A DNA stretch of 64,000 nucleotides from Turritopsis dohrnii (lineage: Eukaryota > Cnidaria > Hydrozoa > Anthoathecata > Oceaniidae): assembly GCA_027922465.2 (NCBI GenBank), contig BQMF02000001.1, positions 1,116,001-1,180,000 on the forward strand, read 5' to 3'. Position 1 is the first letter of the stretch. Each line of letters begins with the position of its first letter. The notes under the pieces are model-generated. The model searched no databases and was not told where the DNA came from. It saw only the letters and a program-made list of their open reading frames with translations. Positions 36,954 through 48,200 of the stretch are shown here, in pieces. A program made the position numbers and the translations under genes.

Positions 36954-38969
36954 ATGAACTATTTGAGTGTGACGAAGGAAGACACAGATTCTGTTGATGG
37001 TAAACTGTTACTTCTTGGATCAAAGAACGTGGGAAAGTCAGGTAAAACATTGATTTTATCAACTGATAATTTTCTTCAAATCTTTTACCAATTTACAAAT
37101 ATGACTATAATGATCTATATCTTTTTTTTCTGCAGCATTGGTCGTTCGTTACCTGACAAAAAGATACATTGGTGAATATGACAATACTTTTGGTAAGTGT
37201 GTGCAGATTTATTTTATTTCCTTTTTTCGTTTTATATCATGTAAATAAATAAGATTAAATTTTTTTTAGTCACCCTTTTCCCACCCACACATCCTTTCCC
37301 ACTCTTCAACCGCCTCATGCTCATCTTCAGACTGTATTATGTAACAGTTATAAAAAATGATGCACTCCAATTAAACTCGTGGATGTGAATGCTCAACTAC
37401 TTTATCACGGAAAAAAAAGTCGGTAAAAATTTTAGTCGGGGAAAATTTTAGTCACCTAAGGAAATTTTAGTCACCTTTCCCCGACCAATTTTTGAAATTA
37501 GTCACTTTTCCCTGACTAGTTTTTTCAATATATGAAGAAAATAATCAAGATATTACGGAGTTATATACCTTATCGGGGAAAAAAGTCGGAAAAATGTTTT
37601 GGTCGGGTGCAGAAAAGTCTGGAGAAAATTTGCCCGACTTTTTTTCCCCAATAAGGTATCAACAAACCCGCTATATAATTTACACAATCAATCGCCCTTA
37701 CCAAAGTTTCTCTTTTATGCCCAACTACATACATTCTTTATGGTGGGAATATGTTATAATGAAAATTTCTCTGTGGAAAAGTCTTACAGTTGTAAAAGGC
37801 ATTTTACTGAATCGAACCATCCTCTTGTTTGCTTCCACAATACCGATCCTTTTGATAAATTAGTGCTGGCATTGTTTTTCTCAAACGTCTTACAGTAATA
37901 GCTTATCTGATAAAGCATAAAGTTATCAACGCTAAATTCTGTATTTACGATATCTTTCAATCAATTACTTCTAGAAATAGATTCGATTCAAACGGCTTGA
38001 AATAATTCAGACGTCAGAATGTTATTAATAGCATTTTATTTTTGTAAATCATTTTTCAGATGCTCGTTACATGACGACTGTTTTCGTAAACAATCAAAAA
38101 ACGCAAATTGAACTTTATGATCCTCGCGCATCCTCTCTAGTAAGTATTAGTTTTTTGGGATTCTTTTTGTTTTTTTTGGGCTCGCGATGGATTTGTCTTG
38201 AGACACAGAACTCTATTTACATAGCCAGGCATAATCTATGTCACTTTCATAACAATTGTTAGTGAGAAGTTTTAGCAACCTCCTTAGCAACCTCTGTGTA
38301 GGCTGGGTAATAGAGTTGGTTGATTCCTGTAATACACACTATACAGATTTCAGGCAGTGTTACAGCGTTAATGGATATAACGCGTTGGTATGATGTGAAA
38401 ACAAACATTTGAGGTTTTTAAGATCTTCTCCGAAAACTCATTTAATGTCACCACAATGTTAACTATGGTTAGTAATGACTTTCCCTCTGTTTTTTTTTTT
38501 TTTTTACCAGGACACAGAAGAAATTCGAAAAGGAAGAATTCTGTGGGCACATGGCTTTATTTTGATATACTCAGTCACAGATCGTCAAAGTTTTGACGAC
38601 ATATTCACAAATTATAACTTGATAAGAAGTATGAGAAGAGAAGAAAAACCTCCTATCATAATCATCGCTAACAAAACAGATCTTGTACGAAACAGACGGG
38701 TGACGAGAATAGAAGGACAGAGGCTTGCTCAGAAATTAAACTGTACCTATTATGAAACTTCGGCTGCTGTTTTAACCGAAGGCTACATAAGCTTGTGTGA
38801 CGCTATTAATGAAATCGGCGAAGCTGTTATAACGAAAAGAAGGACAGTACCCAATCAGACAATCCGGAGAAGGAGATCTATTTCTCCGAGACCGATAAGA
38901 AAAGCTTTCGTGAAAATGTTCGGTCGACAAAATCAGGAAGGTTTTGACAGACAATTGATATACACTTAA
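36954..38969 (+). CDS. RERG/RASL11/12-like Ras-family GTPase, 4 exons, 227 aa
   Basis: A small G protein of the Ras-like growth-regulator branch. Exons: 36954-37041, 37136-37192, 38060-38139, 38511-38969, all phases closing. G1 is GSKNVGKS (P-loop with GKS), G4 is NKTD in IIIIANKTDL, and G5 is ETSAA. YDNTF provides the switch I threonine position as in the EYDPT of RERG. The G3 box, normally DTAGQ, reads DPRAS, so the invariant Gly and the catalytic Gln are absent. The tail is basic (RRRRSISPRP) and ends without a CAAX box, as in RERG. Slow or absent GTP hydrolysis is an inference. The gene is tail-to-tail with the RNA ligase gene. Confidence 0.85.
37564..37658. repeat. Short TA-flanked palindromic MITE in a GTPase intron
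   Basis: TA-CCTTATCGGGGAAAAAAGTC faces its inverted copy ending AATAAGG-TA, with about 45 bp between the arms. Upstream (37420-37510) there are several repeats of TTTTAGTC and GTCGGGG, so the real unit may be larger. Confidence 0.55.
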
Positions 38970-39646
38970 ACCAACATGGTGTGTCGTCACGTGACTATAG
39001 AGGATACGATAAGACAAACGTGTCATTACTAGGGAAAAGTCAGGTAGAGCCACGAAAGTTTGACCATGGTCCAATCAACTTACAAGTTCATTTCCACCGG
39101 AAGACGTTAGTATGTCTGAACATTTCGTCAAATCATTTCGTATATGGACTAAAAAGGTTCTACGACGAACTTATATTGAAGCAGAGGGCGTTATATGTAT
39201 ATAGACTATTGAAAGCCGGTCTTCAAGCATTACGTAATAGAGATGCTTTTTATTTTGTGTCATAATGTGAGAGATATTGTTTGAATTATAAATACGAGTA
39301 TATATTATGATCTATTATTATCTATCTGTCAAAATTGTCAGCAAATCGTTTTTATTTTCGTGGTGTAACGGAGGTATAATAGTACGTTCGAAGCCATTTC
39401 CTTACCAATTCTTTCTTATCTCGATAACGCCCAAATTTAGTTTTCGACTGCTCCAGTCAATTTTATTTTGTATATTAAAAAGCCAGCTTCTTTGAAAAAA
39501 GGTGCAGTTAATTACTTTGAATAAAAACCAAGGGAATGTATTTACCAGGGAAAGAAATTCTTTCTTTTCAATACATCTAAACAGAGCCAATAAAAACCCA
39601 AAAATTGCTTGAATATAATTATATTTTTCCTCTTCAAATAATGATG

Positions 39647-41195
39647 CTATCCACCACAATCCGTTTGATCAATAAAAACATCGCTAAATTTGTTCAACTT
39701 TTTCCCGTTATATTTCTGCAGTGACGTAAACAGTTGATTTTTATAACAACTCGTTGTGTCGTATTCTCTAACGTCAAATTCGACTGGTTGAGACGATATT
39801 GCGACGTCAGCAATCGGCCAAGGAAGCTCAAGATGGCACCGATGAAGCTAAAACAAAAAGAACGAAAAATGAGTCACATGAAATTCAAGTTACTGTTGAT
39901 TTCCTTAGCGCCACGCTTCTCTTATGCTGATGGAGTAAGGGAAAGACTTTTCAATAAAGAAAAAGAAACCTTGAACATTTTTCCTTCACAACTGTGCCAC
40001 ACTATGCCTTCCATGGAGCCATTTTTACTGCGGAACCATTCTTTCAAACTATCATGTGTAAGACCATTTTCCAGGATTGGTGCTTCTTTTACACTAAACT
40101 CGCCATGCTGGACTAGAACATGAAACGGCTTCTTTTTACTACCGATCCCTATACGAGAAAAAACAGTAATAAAGTCGATTGAATTTCAGTGATTTTAGTG
40201 ATCTGGTTGTCAACACATAAAAACTGTCATATTGGACAGTGGTATCGATCAAATCTGCAAGGGTTGAGTTCTTACAAAAGTGTTTGTCATATAGAAATAA
40301 AAGAAAGCGCTGTGTAGAGCTGAGAACATTGACTGAGCCAAAATAAAACATTTAAAAAAAAACCCAAAAAAGCAAGAACTAAAAATGTCTCTTACGATAG
40401 GGATTGGCATTAACATTTGATCCGATCAGTTCAAAGGTTTCTCCTAGGAAATCTTTTAAGTTGAACACACACACTCGAACGGTATCATCGTCGCTTTCAG
40501 TAAGACGAAGGCCTTGACCAACGTTTAGATCGACCACGCTCAAATGCCATAAGTGTGTGCGTGATGAAGGATCTACCGGAACCCAACCAACAATATGACC
40601 TATGTCATCCGGAGTCATGTCTTCTATTGGAACACCTGTGGAATGATTGATTGCGTTAGTTGAAACCAACTAGTGGGGGCAACTAGTGTTGTAACAGGAA
40701 CGTTTTTACCAACCTGAAGCTGGTTTCCAATCTTCTGGCACTTCTTTAAAGTCGGTATCAATATCCCAGTTAAATTCTGGATAGCTGCTGTCATGTACAT
40801 TGTCATTAAGTAAATTCTCATTCTTGGTATGTTGGTAAGCTTTGAATCGTTTATCAGCAGCTTTGTTAGGCTTTAAGTCATGCCTTGCCCACAACCATGG
40901 ACGGCCATTGAATTCATCAACAAGGCAACATGTTCCATCGAATTTAATGGTAGGTCGTAAAGTACCTTTAAAACAACTATTGAATCGTAAGATGAATAAA
41001 GGCATTTTTCAGCGAAAGCAAAAACTTTTGTTGACAAAATAAATAAGTTTTACCTGTTGTCTCAGTAAACTGTTTGGTAACCAAATTACTTGCAACAACT
41101 TTAAACAGTTGACCTTTTCTTTTGCCAGATGTAGAAGCAACGATGACAGGCTCAAAAATACATTTGATTTTACCACATACTCTTCCTTTTTTCAT
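39647..41195 (-). CDS. RLIG1: RLIG1-like 5'-3' RNA ligase (C12orf29 family), 5 exons, 337 aa
   Basis: RLIG1 joins a 5'-phosphate to a 3'-hydroxyl RNA end through a lysine-AMP intermediate. Minus-strand exons in order: 41195-41054, 40965-40714, 40635-40396, 40148-39970, 39847-39647. They sum to 1,014 nt with all phases closing. The nucleotidyltransferase motif KFDGT, holding the adenylated lysine, is followed by WLWARHDLKPNKAADKRFK. Also present are IGHIVGWVPVD, ELIGSNVNANPY, MEGIVWH and LHRCHLELPWPI, all in the order known for the human protein (325 aa). The second donor (GTTGGT) is unusual and should be checked. The assignment uses remembered family conservation but is strong across the full length. 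Confidence 0.88.
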
Positions 41196-41897
41196 TTTAA
41201 TAATTTGATCTAAAAGGTAAGGAATCCATGAATTGAATGATTTCTTTTTTACTAAGTGAAAAACTGCAAGCTTGATTCAGTCGAATCAAGTTTTTTAACT
41301 GCCACCTTCCTTCCCTATGGCAGATCTAGAATCAATTTTTGCTGGTCTTAAAATTATGGAGGAAAGGATAATTACAAGTTAATTGTCGATTCTCTTCTAA
41401 AAAGTCAAATTTCTGCTAGATATGTTTCCTTAACCACAAAAGTAGATAAACATCTAATATAAGTAACTAAGTATATAATTATAATTTGTTTTTCAATACC
41501 AAATTGTGCATCAATAAAAGATCATCTGTTATCTGCAGGAGCAGAAGGGTCCAACCATCATCAGGATGTTTTAGGCACTAGTTGACAATGAAAATATTTT
41601 GAAGTCAGACTTACTTGAAGAAATTGAATGAACTGAAGTTTGTAAAGTTGATGGATACATTAACATAAATTTTGACAATTCTTGATATTGATACTGGGCA
41701 CATTGTAGTGGAAACAGAGTTTCTCTGTATATTCTGCATCACTGTAGTATACCTGGCGGAGAGAGTCAGTGCATGCGCATTCTGACTCGTACATAAGTCT
41801 GATTTGATTCACAACCAGTAATTTCTTGCCATATGGGTTGAGTATTCCAAACTTTTCTGTTTTGGTTGAACTGAAGGGTTTGTCAGCATTTAACTCT
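41196..41897. other. Upstream region of the RNA ligase gene, no gene recognised
   Basis: AT-rich spacer upstream of the minus-strand RNA ligase start. No conserved exon was found. It would contain the promoter of that gene, but no core motif stands out. Confidence 0.4.
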
Positions 41898-42857
41898 ACT
41901 TTAATCGGATTAATCTTTGTGCAAGATTAATTTTCGCGATTTCGCGAAAGTTTGTATTGTGAAAACACGCAAAATCATCGGGTCGCAAAAATTAATCAAC
42001 GCAAAATTTTTCAAACTGTTCGTGAAAATAAATCCAGTTGTTGTTTTTCTTGTTTTCATTCATTTTGTTCGTTCATTGGATCAAGAAATGACAAAATGGT
42101 GTATAACACAAGTTAAATCAATATTTTCCCTTAAGAAAAGTGTTACGTCACTAAATTAAATCTAATCTAATCTAAAATGATGACATTTTCTCCTTGTTTT
42201 TTCATTTGGAAAGGCACCTTCAAAAATCATTTTTCTTATGTCCATGGATTTAGGCTCCATTTTTTTTTGGTTGCTATGACATTCTTAGGGCATTTCTTTT
42301 CTTTCGGCTTATACTCCATTTTCAAATTGTCACTAAGTATGGAGCCAAGAGGTGTTCTGGCCAAATATTCCAGCGATTGGAGTGGGGGAAAGCGTTGGAA
42401 GAGGTAGATGTCAATTTATATTTGCCAACTCTCTAGCTAACAATCCATACACAGTATGGATTTTCTAAAACTACATCTCTTCTACTGATGGTAAGGAAGT
42501 AATCAACAATGGATGGGGTGCAGCAGGGATTGCCGACGCTATTCGTCTGGGACTGCCAAACTAAGACCAATTTAGTCGACCCAACATGGGTGACGATTCC
42601 ATGTTGGTGGTGAGCACAATAGTAATGCGTTACGCAACAGTCAATGAAATAGAAGGCTACCGTAACTTTTACCTGAAGAGTCTATTTTTTCAATCATAAA
42701 CCTTTTGACCGCAAAAATAAATCCACAAGATATTTTTCAAAACAACCATTTGCAAAAATTAATCCACGCAAAATTTTTCAAAGTGCCTAATCGAAAAAAT
42801 TTCTCGAATTTTCAAACACGCGAAAAATAATCTCGCAAAAATTAATCCGATTAAAGT
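41898..42857. mobile_element. 960-bp TIR-bounded element
   Basis: ACTTTAATCGGATTAAT at the left is inverted at the right end (ATTAATCCGATTAAAGT). Both sub-terminal regions carry repeated CGCAAAAATTAATC phrases. No clear target duplication is visible. No transposase was found. Confidence 0.6.
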
Positions 42858-42939
42858 AATTGGTGAATCTTTTTTTTGATTGATCAAAACGTGGACAGAA
42901 ATTTGAAAAAAATTTGAAAAATTTTACATAGTCGAGGTA

Positions 42940-44321
42940 TACTGTCAATCGTCCTAACTTTAGACATCCTTCCAAACTTCGGACACACTAAATAAACAGA
43001 CCTGTCTGGTAAACAAAATGTACATTATCAATCAAACCAAGTCACAATAAATACTAAAATATTAGATAAAGCTGATAAAATGACTTGAAGTGACTTGAAA
43101 ATAACGATCAACGTCATCCTCAAGGGATTGCAATAGAAATCCTGTCGATTAGCTTAAAATAGTATTATAGCAGACGGTTTCTACTTGTATTAACTTTTGA
43201 AATAACTAATATTGAATCTTTGATATGTAACTGTATGAGAACCAGGTAACCAGAGAACCAAGCATTGAATATCATTTAGCGAAATGTTTTGTTTACATTT
43301 TTTTTTCGACTTTTTTCTTTGATACTAATCAATTGCGTATGATGATTTTACAATACTCTTCTCTACGTAATGAGCACCTGCGTATGTTTGTAGTATATAT
43401 ATGATTTTTTTACTTCAACAATGTTCTTACTATCTCATTACTTTATCTTACAAGTAGCTATCGACTATGTCACAATATCAAGCAATACCAATATCAATAT
43501 CACAATATCAAGTATGTTCAATTAAGCGATCTTTGCAAGTTCTGCTAGTTCCATATCGTCGATTTTGTTAGCAACATAGTTGGTCTGCAATGATCTCGAA
43601 CCGCGAATGCATAATATCATCGATCGTAAAAGCGAAAATGACAATTTTGTGCGTATGAATGAAGTTGCGATGGATTTTGAAACATTTCGTTTTTCAGCGA
43701 TCATCTCTGCCAATCGACTGTAAAATGCTTGACATTCTCTACCCATACCTCCGTTAACGTTGAATACTAATGGTGTGAAACTTCCATTTTCAACTTGCAA
43801 CACACGTTCGTTGTAGTGTTTTTTCTTCTCCACTTCATTTTTCGTAAAGCACTTCTGTAGGTTATTGTTCCTGTATCGCAGAGCGTTATGGTCAAAGACC
43901 CTTACGTCGCAAAATGCTCGTTGACCAGGACTCCAAAAGCCTACAGCACTGATGTCAAGTCTCGCTTCGTCTCTTACGTTTGCTGTCTGTTCTTCAAGCT
44001 TTTCTCCAGATAATCTACTTAGTTGAGGCTCCTTTCTTACATCTTTATATGTATATGTATATATCCGTGGACAATTATCCATAGTGGATATTCGCCTTTA
44101 AACGCGCAGTGTAATTATAAATCACGTTTGTCTCAAGGGCACAGTCAACTAATTTAAGTGTTTCATTTTTGTTAAGTTTAGTTGTGATAAGTTTTAGATT
44201 TATATATAGTTTAATTCACAGTGCAGTATGGACTTTTACTGATGTGGTTTGTATTTTGCGGATATGTTTTTTTTATGTCCGAAGTTTGGAATGATGTCCG
44301 AAGTTAGGACGATAGACGGTA
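42940..44321. mobile_element. 1.4-kb TA-flanked DNA transposon carrying a gene
   Basis: TIRs of about 45 bp: TA-CTGTCAATCGTCCTAACTT... at the left and the inverted ...AAGTTAGGACGATAGACGG-TA at the right. Each arm also holds a second GTCCGAAGTT(T)-like block. The only sizeable ORF inside is 43522-44082 on the minus strand, which is not a transposase I recognise. Confidence 0.75.
43522..44082 (-). CDS. Uncharacterised protein, repetitive family seen in marine invertebrate genomes
   Basis: This intronless 186-aa frame has a core with ARLDISAVGFW, RAFCDVRVFD, a charged helix (KNEVEKKKHYNERVLQVE), SFTPLVFNVNGGMGREC and LSFSLLRSMILCIRGSRS. I recall this arrangement from multi-copy uncharacterised proteins in cnidarian and other marine genomes, often thought to be mobile. 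The RLDI...DVRVF spacing is suggestive of a PD-(D/E)XK nuclease fold, but this is speculative. The N-terminus looks shortened relative to the family. It sits wholly inside the TIR element 42940-44321. Confidence 0.55.
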   Translation of the reverse strand: MDNCPRIYTYTYKDVRKEPQLSRLSGEKLEEQTANVRDEARLDISAVGFWSPGQRAFCDVRVFDHNALRYRNNNLQKCFTKNEVEKKKHYNERVLQVENGSFTPLVFNVNGGMGRECQAFYSRLAEMIAEKRNVSKSIATSFIRTKLSFSLLRSMILCIRGSRSLQTNYVANKIDDMELAELAKIA

Positions 44322-44526
44322 CTATATTCATTAAAAGTTTCAAATATTTATGTCATTTTCTTTGTACTTATCACTCATATTGAGTACATTTATAATTATT
44401 TAATTCCCATTATTCTGTCTGTTCTTTTTATATGATGTCAATACGCCTTCATTCACACAAATACCTATATTCACACCGATGCCTATATTCACATGATATA
44501 TAGGTGTTAATTACGCTGGAAATGGA

Positions 44527-44780
44527 AAATGTACCCATGTTGTAGAGCTCGAAAAACTGATAAAAAATGTATGGGATGGTTTCGCTACGCTCAACCGTTA
44601 GAGAGATATCACCAATCAAAGATTTTGATGACATCATAGCTGCACTACCCAAAAATATTTAGGCCCAAAACTTTTGTCACCCCATCGCCTGTATTGCCGA
44701 CCCCACTATTGGTTCTTGAGATATTTCCTCAAAAACATTGTGTACGATTGGGGATGCAATGCAATGATTCCCCATGCTTT
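44527..44780 (-). repeat. Dispersed repeat family R1, copy 3 (inverted)
   Basis: The reverse complement carries the same ordered blocks as 22722-22990 and 24543-24803, including GCATTGCATCCC, GAACCAATAG and CATCAAAATCTTTGAT. Confidence 0.7.
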
Positions 44781-44882
44781 TATACTAATCGTGAAAAAAG
44801 TGTCTCTTGCCTCTACCGTGGTCTTACGAGTACATAAGAGGAAGTTGACTGTAAAATTTAATTATATAATATCACTCTCTAA

Positions 44883-45234
44883 GAGTGCGTTTACATGAGA
44901 GCCGTAGTGAACTCAAACCGGTTTGAAATTTCAATCTTCCCGTTACGAGTTTCGATACAGGTAATTATTTCACTACGGTTCCTGGTCAAACCTTCAGCGA
45001 TGTTTACATGATAACGGCCATACTGAAATTTTACCCGTGATGACTTTAAACCTACTTGAGAAGTAACAAGCATGTTAACAAGCATGCGCATGTTAATTAA
45101 ATTTTGCTGACACATATGAAATAATAATATAGAATGTGCTAAATTTATTCCATCGTGCATAGAAAATATTTCTACCCGTATTGAAATCTCAAACCAGTGT
45201 GAGTTCAGTATAGCTCTCGTGTAAAAACGCACTC
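44883..45234. mobile_element. 352-bp foldback MITE
   Basis: The ends GAGTGCGTTTACATGAGAGC and (inverted) GCTCTCGTGTAAAAACGCACTC pair. The next bases inward (GTAGTGAACTCAAACCGGTTTG versus its imperfect inverse) also pair, so each arm is about 60 bp. A half-copy of the same family lies at 50080-50177. Confidence 0.75.
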
Positions 45235-45245
45235 GTATAGAGAGC

Positions 45246-48200
45246 TACAGTACTGCCATCAGGTAGCCTAACATCGTGTATCGTGTATCATGCGTGTCAC
45301 GCACGATCCCTGATATCATCATGAAATAAAAATTTTCATGTATCGTGTGCTCCACGATAAATCATGTACAATCCGATCGTGATAATCACGAAACATTATC
45401 GTGTGGTTCATGATGCCTTACAATAACACATTAATTGTTTTTATTGTTCTTTTTGTAATTCGTAAAAAAAAAAAAATCTTTTTCACGCGATTGATTTATA
45501 TATAAAAAATCTTCGCTGATAATGGGAATTAAATTAAAATTAACTAACAGTAAGATGAAAAAGTCTGGAAAGTTTGCAAACGTTTTGGGTTTTTAACATT
45601 TTTAACTGGTTAGTTGGGACGTTGTGTTTTTATGGAATCGGCAGCCTTAAGAAGATGAAAAATTTTAAACACACTAACAAAATTGTTATTACTTTTTAAA
45701 TTTTACCAGTGTCTTTCATTGTTTTTATTTTTAAATACATTCTGAGAAAAACAACTGATGGATTCAAATGATCATGAAGAGAACACATAGCCCTCCCGCG
45801 CTGAACATTTCGATTAGTGGAAAACCGACTTTGAAATTGTTGTTGTTTGTTCGAGCCGTTTCCTTAATAAATGTTATCTCCATAATAATTGTAACTCTAC
45901 GTTTTTATGTGTCGAAGGTTTTTGTGTTCGCATACACAACAGAACTATTTGAAAATTTTGATGTGTTTATCGAAAATCAATTACTAGCGAAGGGTTTAGT
46001 TCTAAACTTTTCTTACTTCCGAAATAATGAGTTTTTAGTTTTAAAAGTTCGATTCATTTCTTACAGATTGTTTGGAACATTTTTGGGAAAAATATAAATG
46101 TATGAAAACAATTCTGTTCCCAGAGCTTGCTTTATTTCACACACATTATTTGACTAGAAAATATTTACAATAACTATTTATAAAAACTATTTACAAAATC
46201 TATTCACAAAAATATTTACAAATTACCACTTTTCTTTCTTCGACCGACTTCGTTAATGGCTTCTTTACATCGTTTCCAGGCCTGCTCCTCGTCTTTTGCA
46301 CTCATGGCATTCCACTGAAACACTTGCTCTCGTATCTTGGCAAGCTTTTCTGGATCCAAAGCTTTTTTTCCTTTGGCTCCAGTACAATTACTTTCCGCCA
46401 GTTCCTCTTCACTGAAGACTGCCACAGCAAGATTTTTTGCAAAGTTCATCACAGACAATGATTTGTACGAGATTTTTTGAACATCTGCATATGAAAGGTT
46501 CCAGTTTCCGACATCGCTAGATAGCGAAGATATTTCTTCGCTTATTGGAAGATGAGACTTGCTACAGAAGGAAAGACTTGGATCATCAGGCGAAGATATT
46601 TGTGTGTGGCTTGCGAAGGAAATAGGATTTTCAGTTGTTGTTGTTGTTGTCGTTGTTGTTTTGGCGGGTGATGAAGTTATAAAGTCTATCTTCTTAGGGG
46701 GGAGGAAGCGTTTTGGCGGTGAGGCGTAAACAACTTTGTTTGCATCCAAGAGAGTTAACTTCCCTATTATTCGTTCTTGATTTCCCACAAGTTGATGAAG
46801 CACTCCTTGTAAATAAATATTGTTCGCTTGAATTTCGTCTATTCTTTCTTTTAGCCGAGCATTTTGTTGCACCAGTACAGATACCATCCAGTTGGTGTTA
46901 TTTTGGATTTGCGCGATTTTCTGTGGTTGTTCAGATTCAACCTGAAAAATAAACAAATTTCGTTTCATCAAATTGCCCAAGAGAAAATCAGATCTGCAAG
47001 ATAGCCAGTACATTTAGAAAAAAAGACTTACAGAAAAATCTATCGAACATTCTTTAGGAGTTTCAAGTAACGGAGTTTTACTTAAATCATCCTCCAGTAA
47101 TTCGCTTAAATAACTTTCTTTTCCAAGGAGATTATCCACCATTTCAACATTATTAAGTTCATGGCTGTCGGTAGTTATATCACTTTCTAAAGCAAATTTT
47201 TCAGACGATCTTTCATTGTCTTGGCAGTTGTTGTCGGGTGAAATTTCTTCGTTCGTCCAACACTCGATATCGTCATTCTGCACGGCCGATTCATGACTGT
47301 TATTGATATTTATAGCGTTTTCACCGACCTTTCCATGAACAATCATTGACGCCTATTAAATAAATCAAATTAAGCTATGTTAAACATTTTATAACACCAG
47401 GAAATATCATAACATATGTCAAGACAAGATTAAAGTGAACATTAAAGATATCTAAAAAAAAGTATTTTCAGGGAAAAAATATATATATTGTTTTCAAACG
47501 AATCAAACAACGTTTGAGATCCTGGCGAAAAATAATAAAAATACAGAGTCGTTATGGTTCTTACCAGCTCTTTAACTACGGTCCCTTTCGACGTTTTTTG
47601 TTTTTGTGGAGTATGTTTAACATCAGTTTTTCGCTTTTTTTGTCTTGTTTTTGTGTCTTTCGTTTGTTTCTTTCTTTTTTTCCCGATGTTCATTATTTTC
47701 TTCAAAGCCTCATCATCCTCATCATCATCGCTTTCCTTTTCGTTAAATTTATTACTGTTTTGAGGGTCAGAGAAGTACTCGTCCAGCTTTTCTTCTAGAT
47801 AGATTTTGTTATCTAAAATAAGAAAATCAAAATTATTTAATTTATTAATTGATATTGAAGAAACGCAAAAAAATCGTGAAAAACTCTACTGTCTAATAGG
47901 TTACACTTACCACTTAATTCTATAATCTCGCCAAATTCGATTTTTTTATCCAACTTTACTTCTACCTCCAACCCAATCTGCTGGCAACCATTCTTCACCA
48001 ATTTCATTGGTAAAATCATTAAAGTTTTATCACATTTAAAATAAAAAAGACCATAACGGTACGATTTCAATAATTGTCTGACAGACATGGTTAGTTATGA
48101 AAATAACTGTTCGTAAACTATTTTGTGAATATGATAATTGATAATTTAAGATTTTGCTTGCTGGATTGCTGTAAGTGAACTGTAGAAATATGAGAAATAA

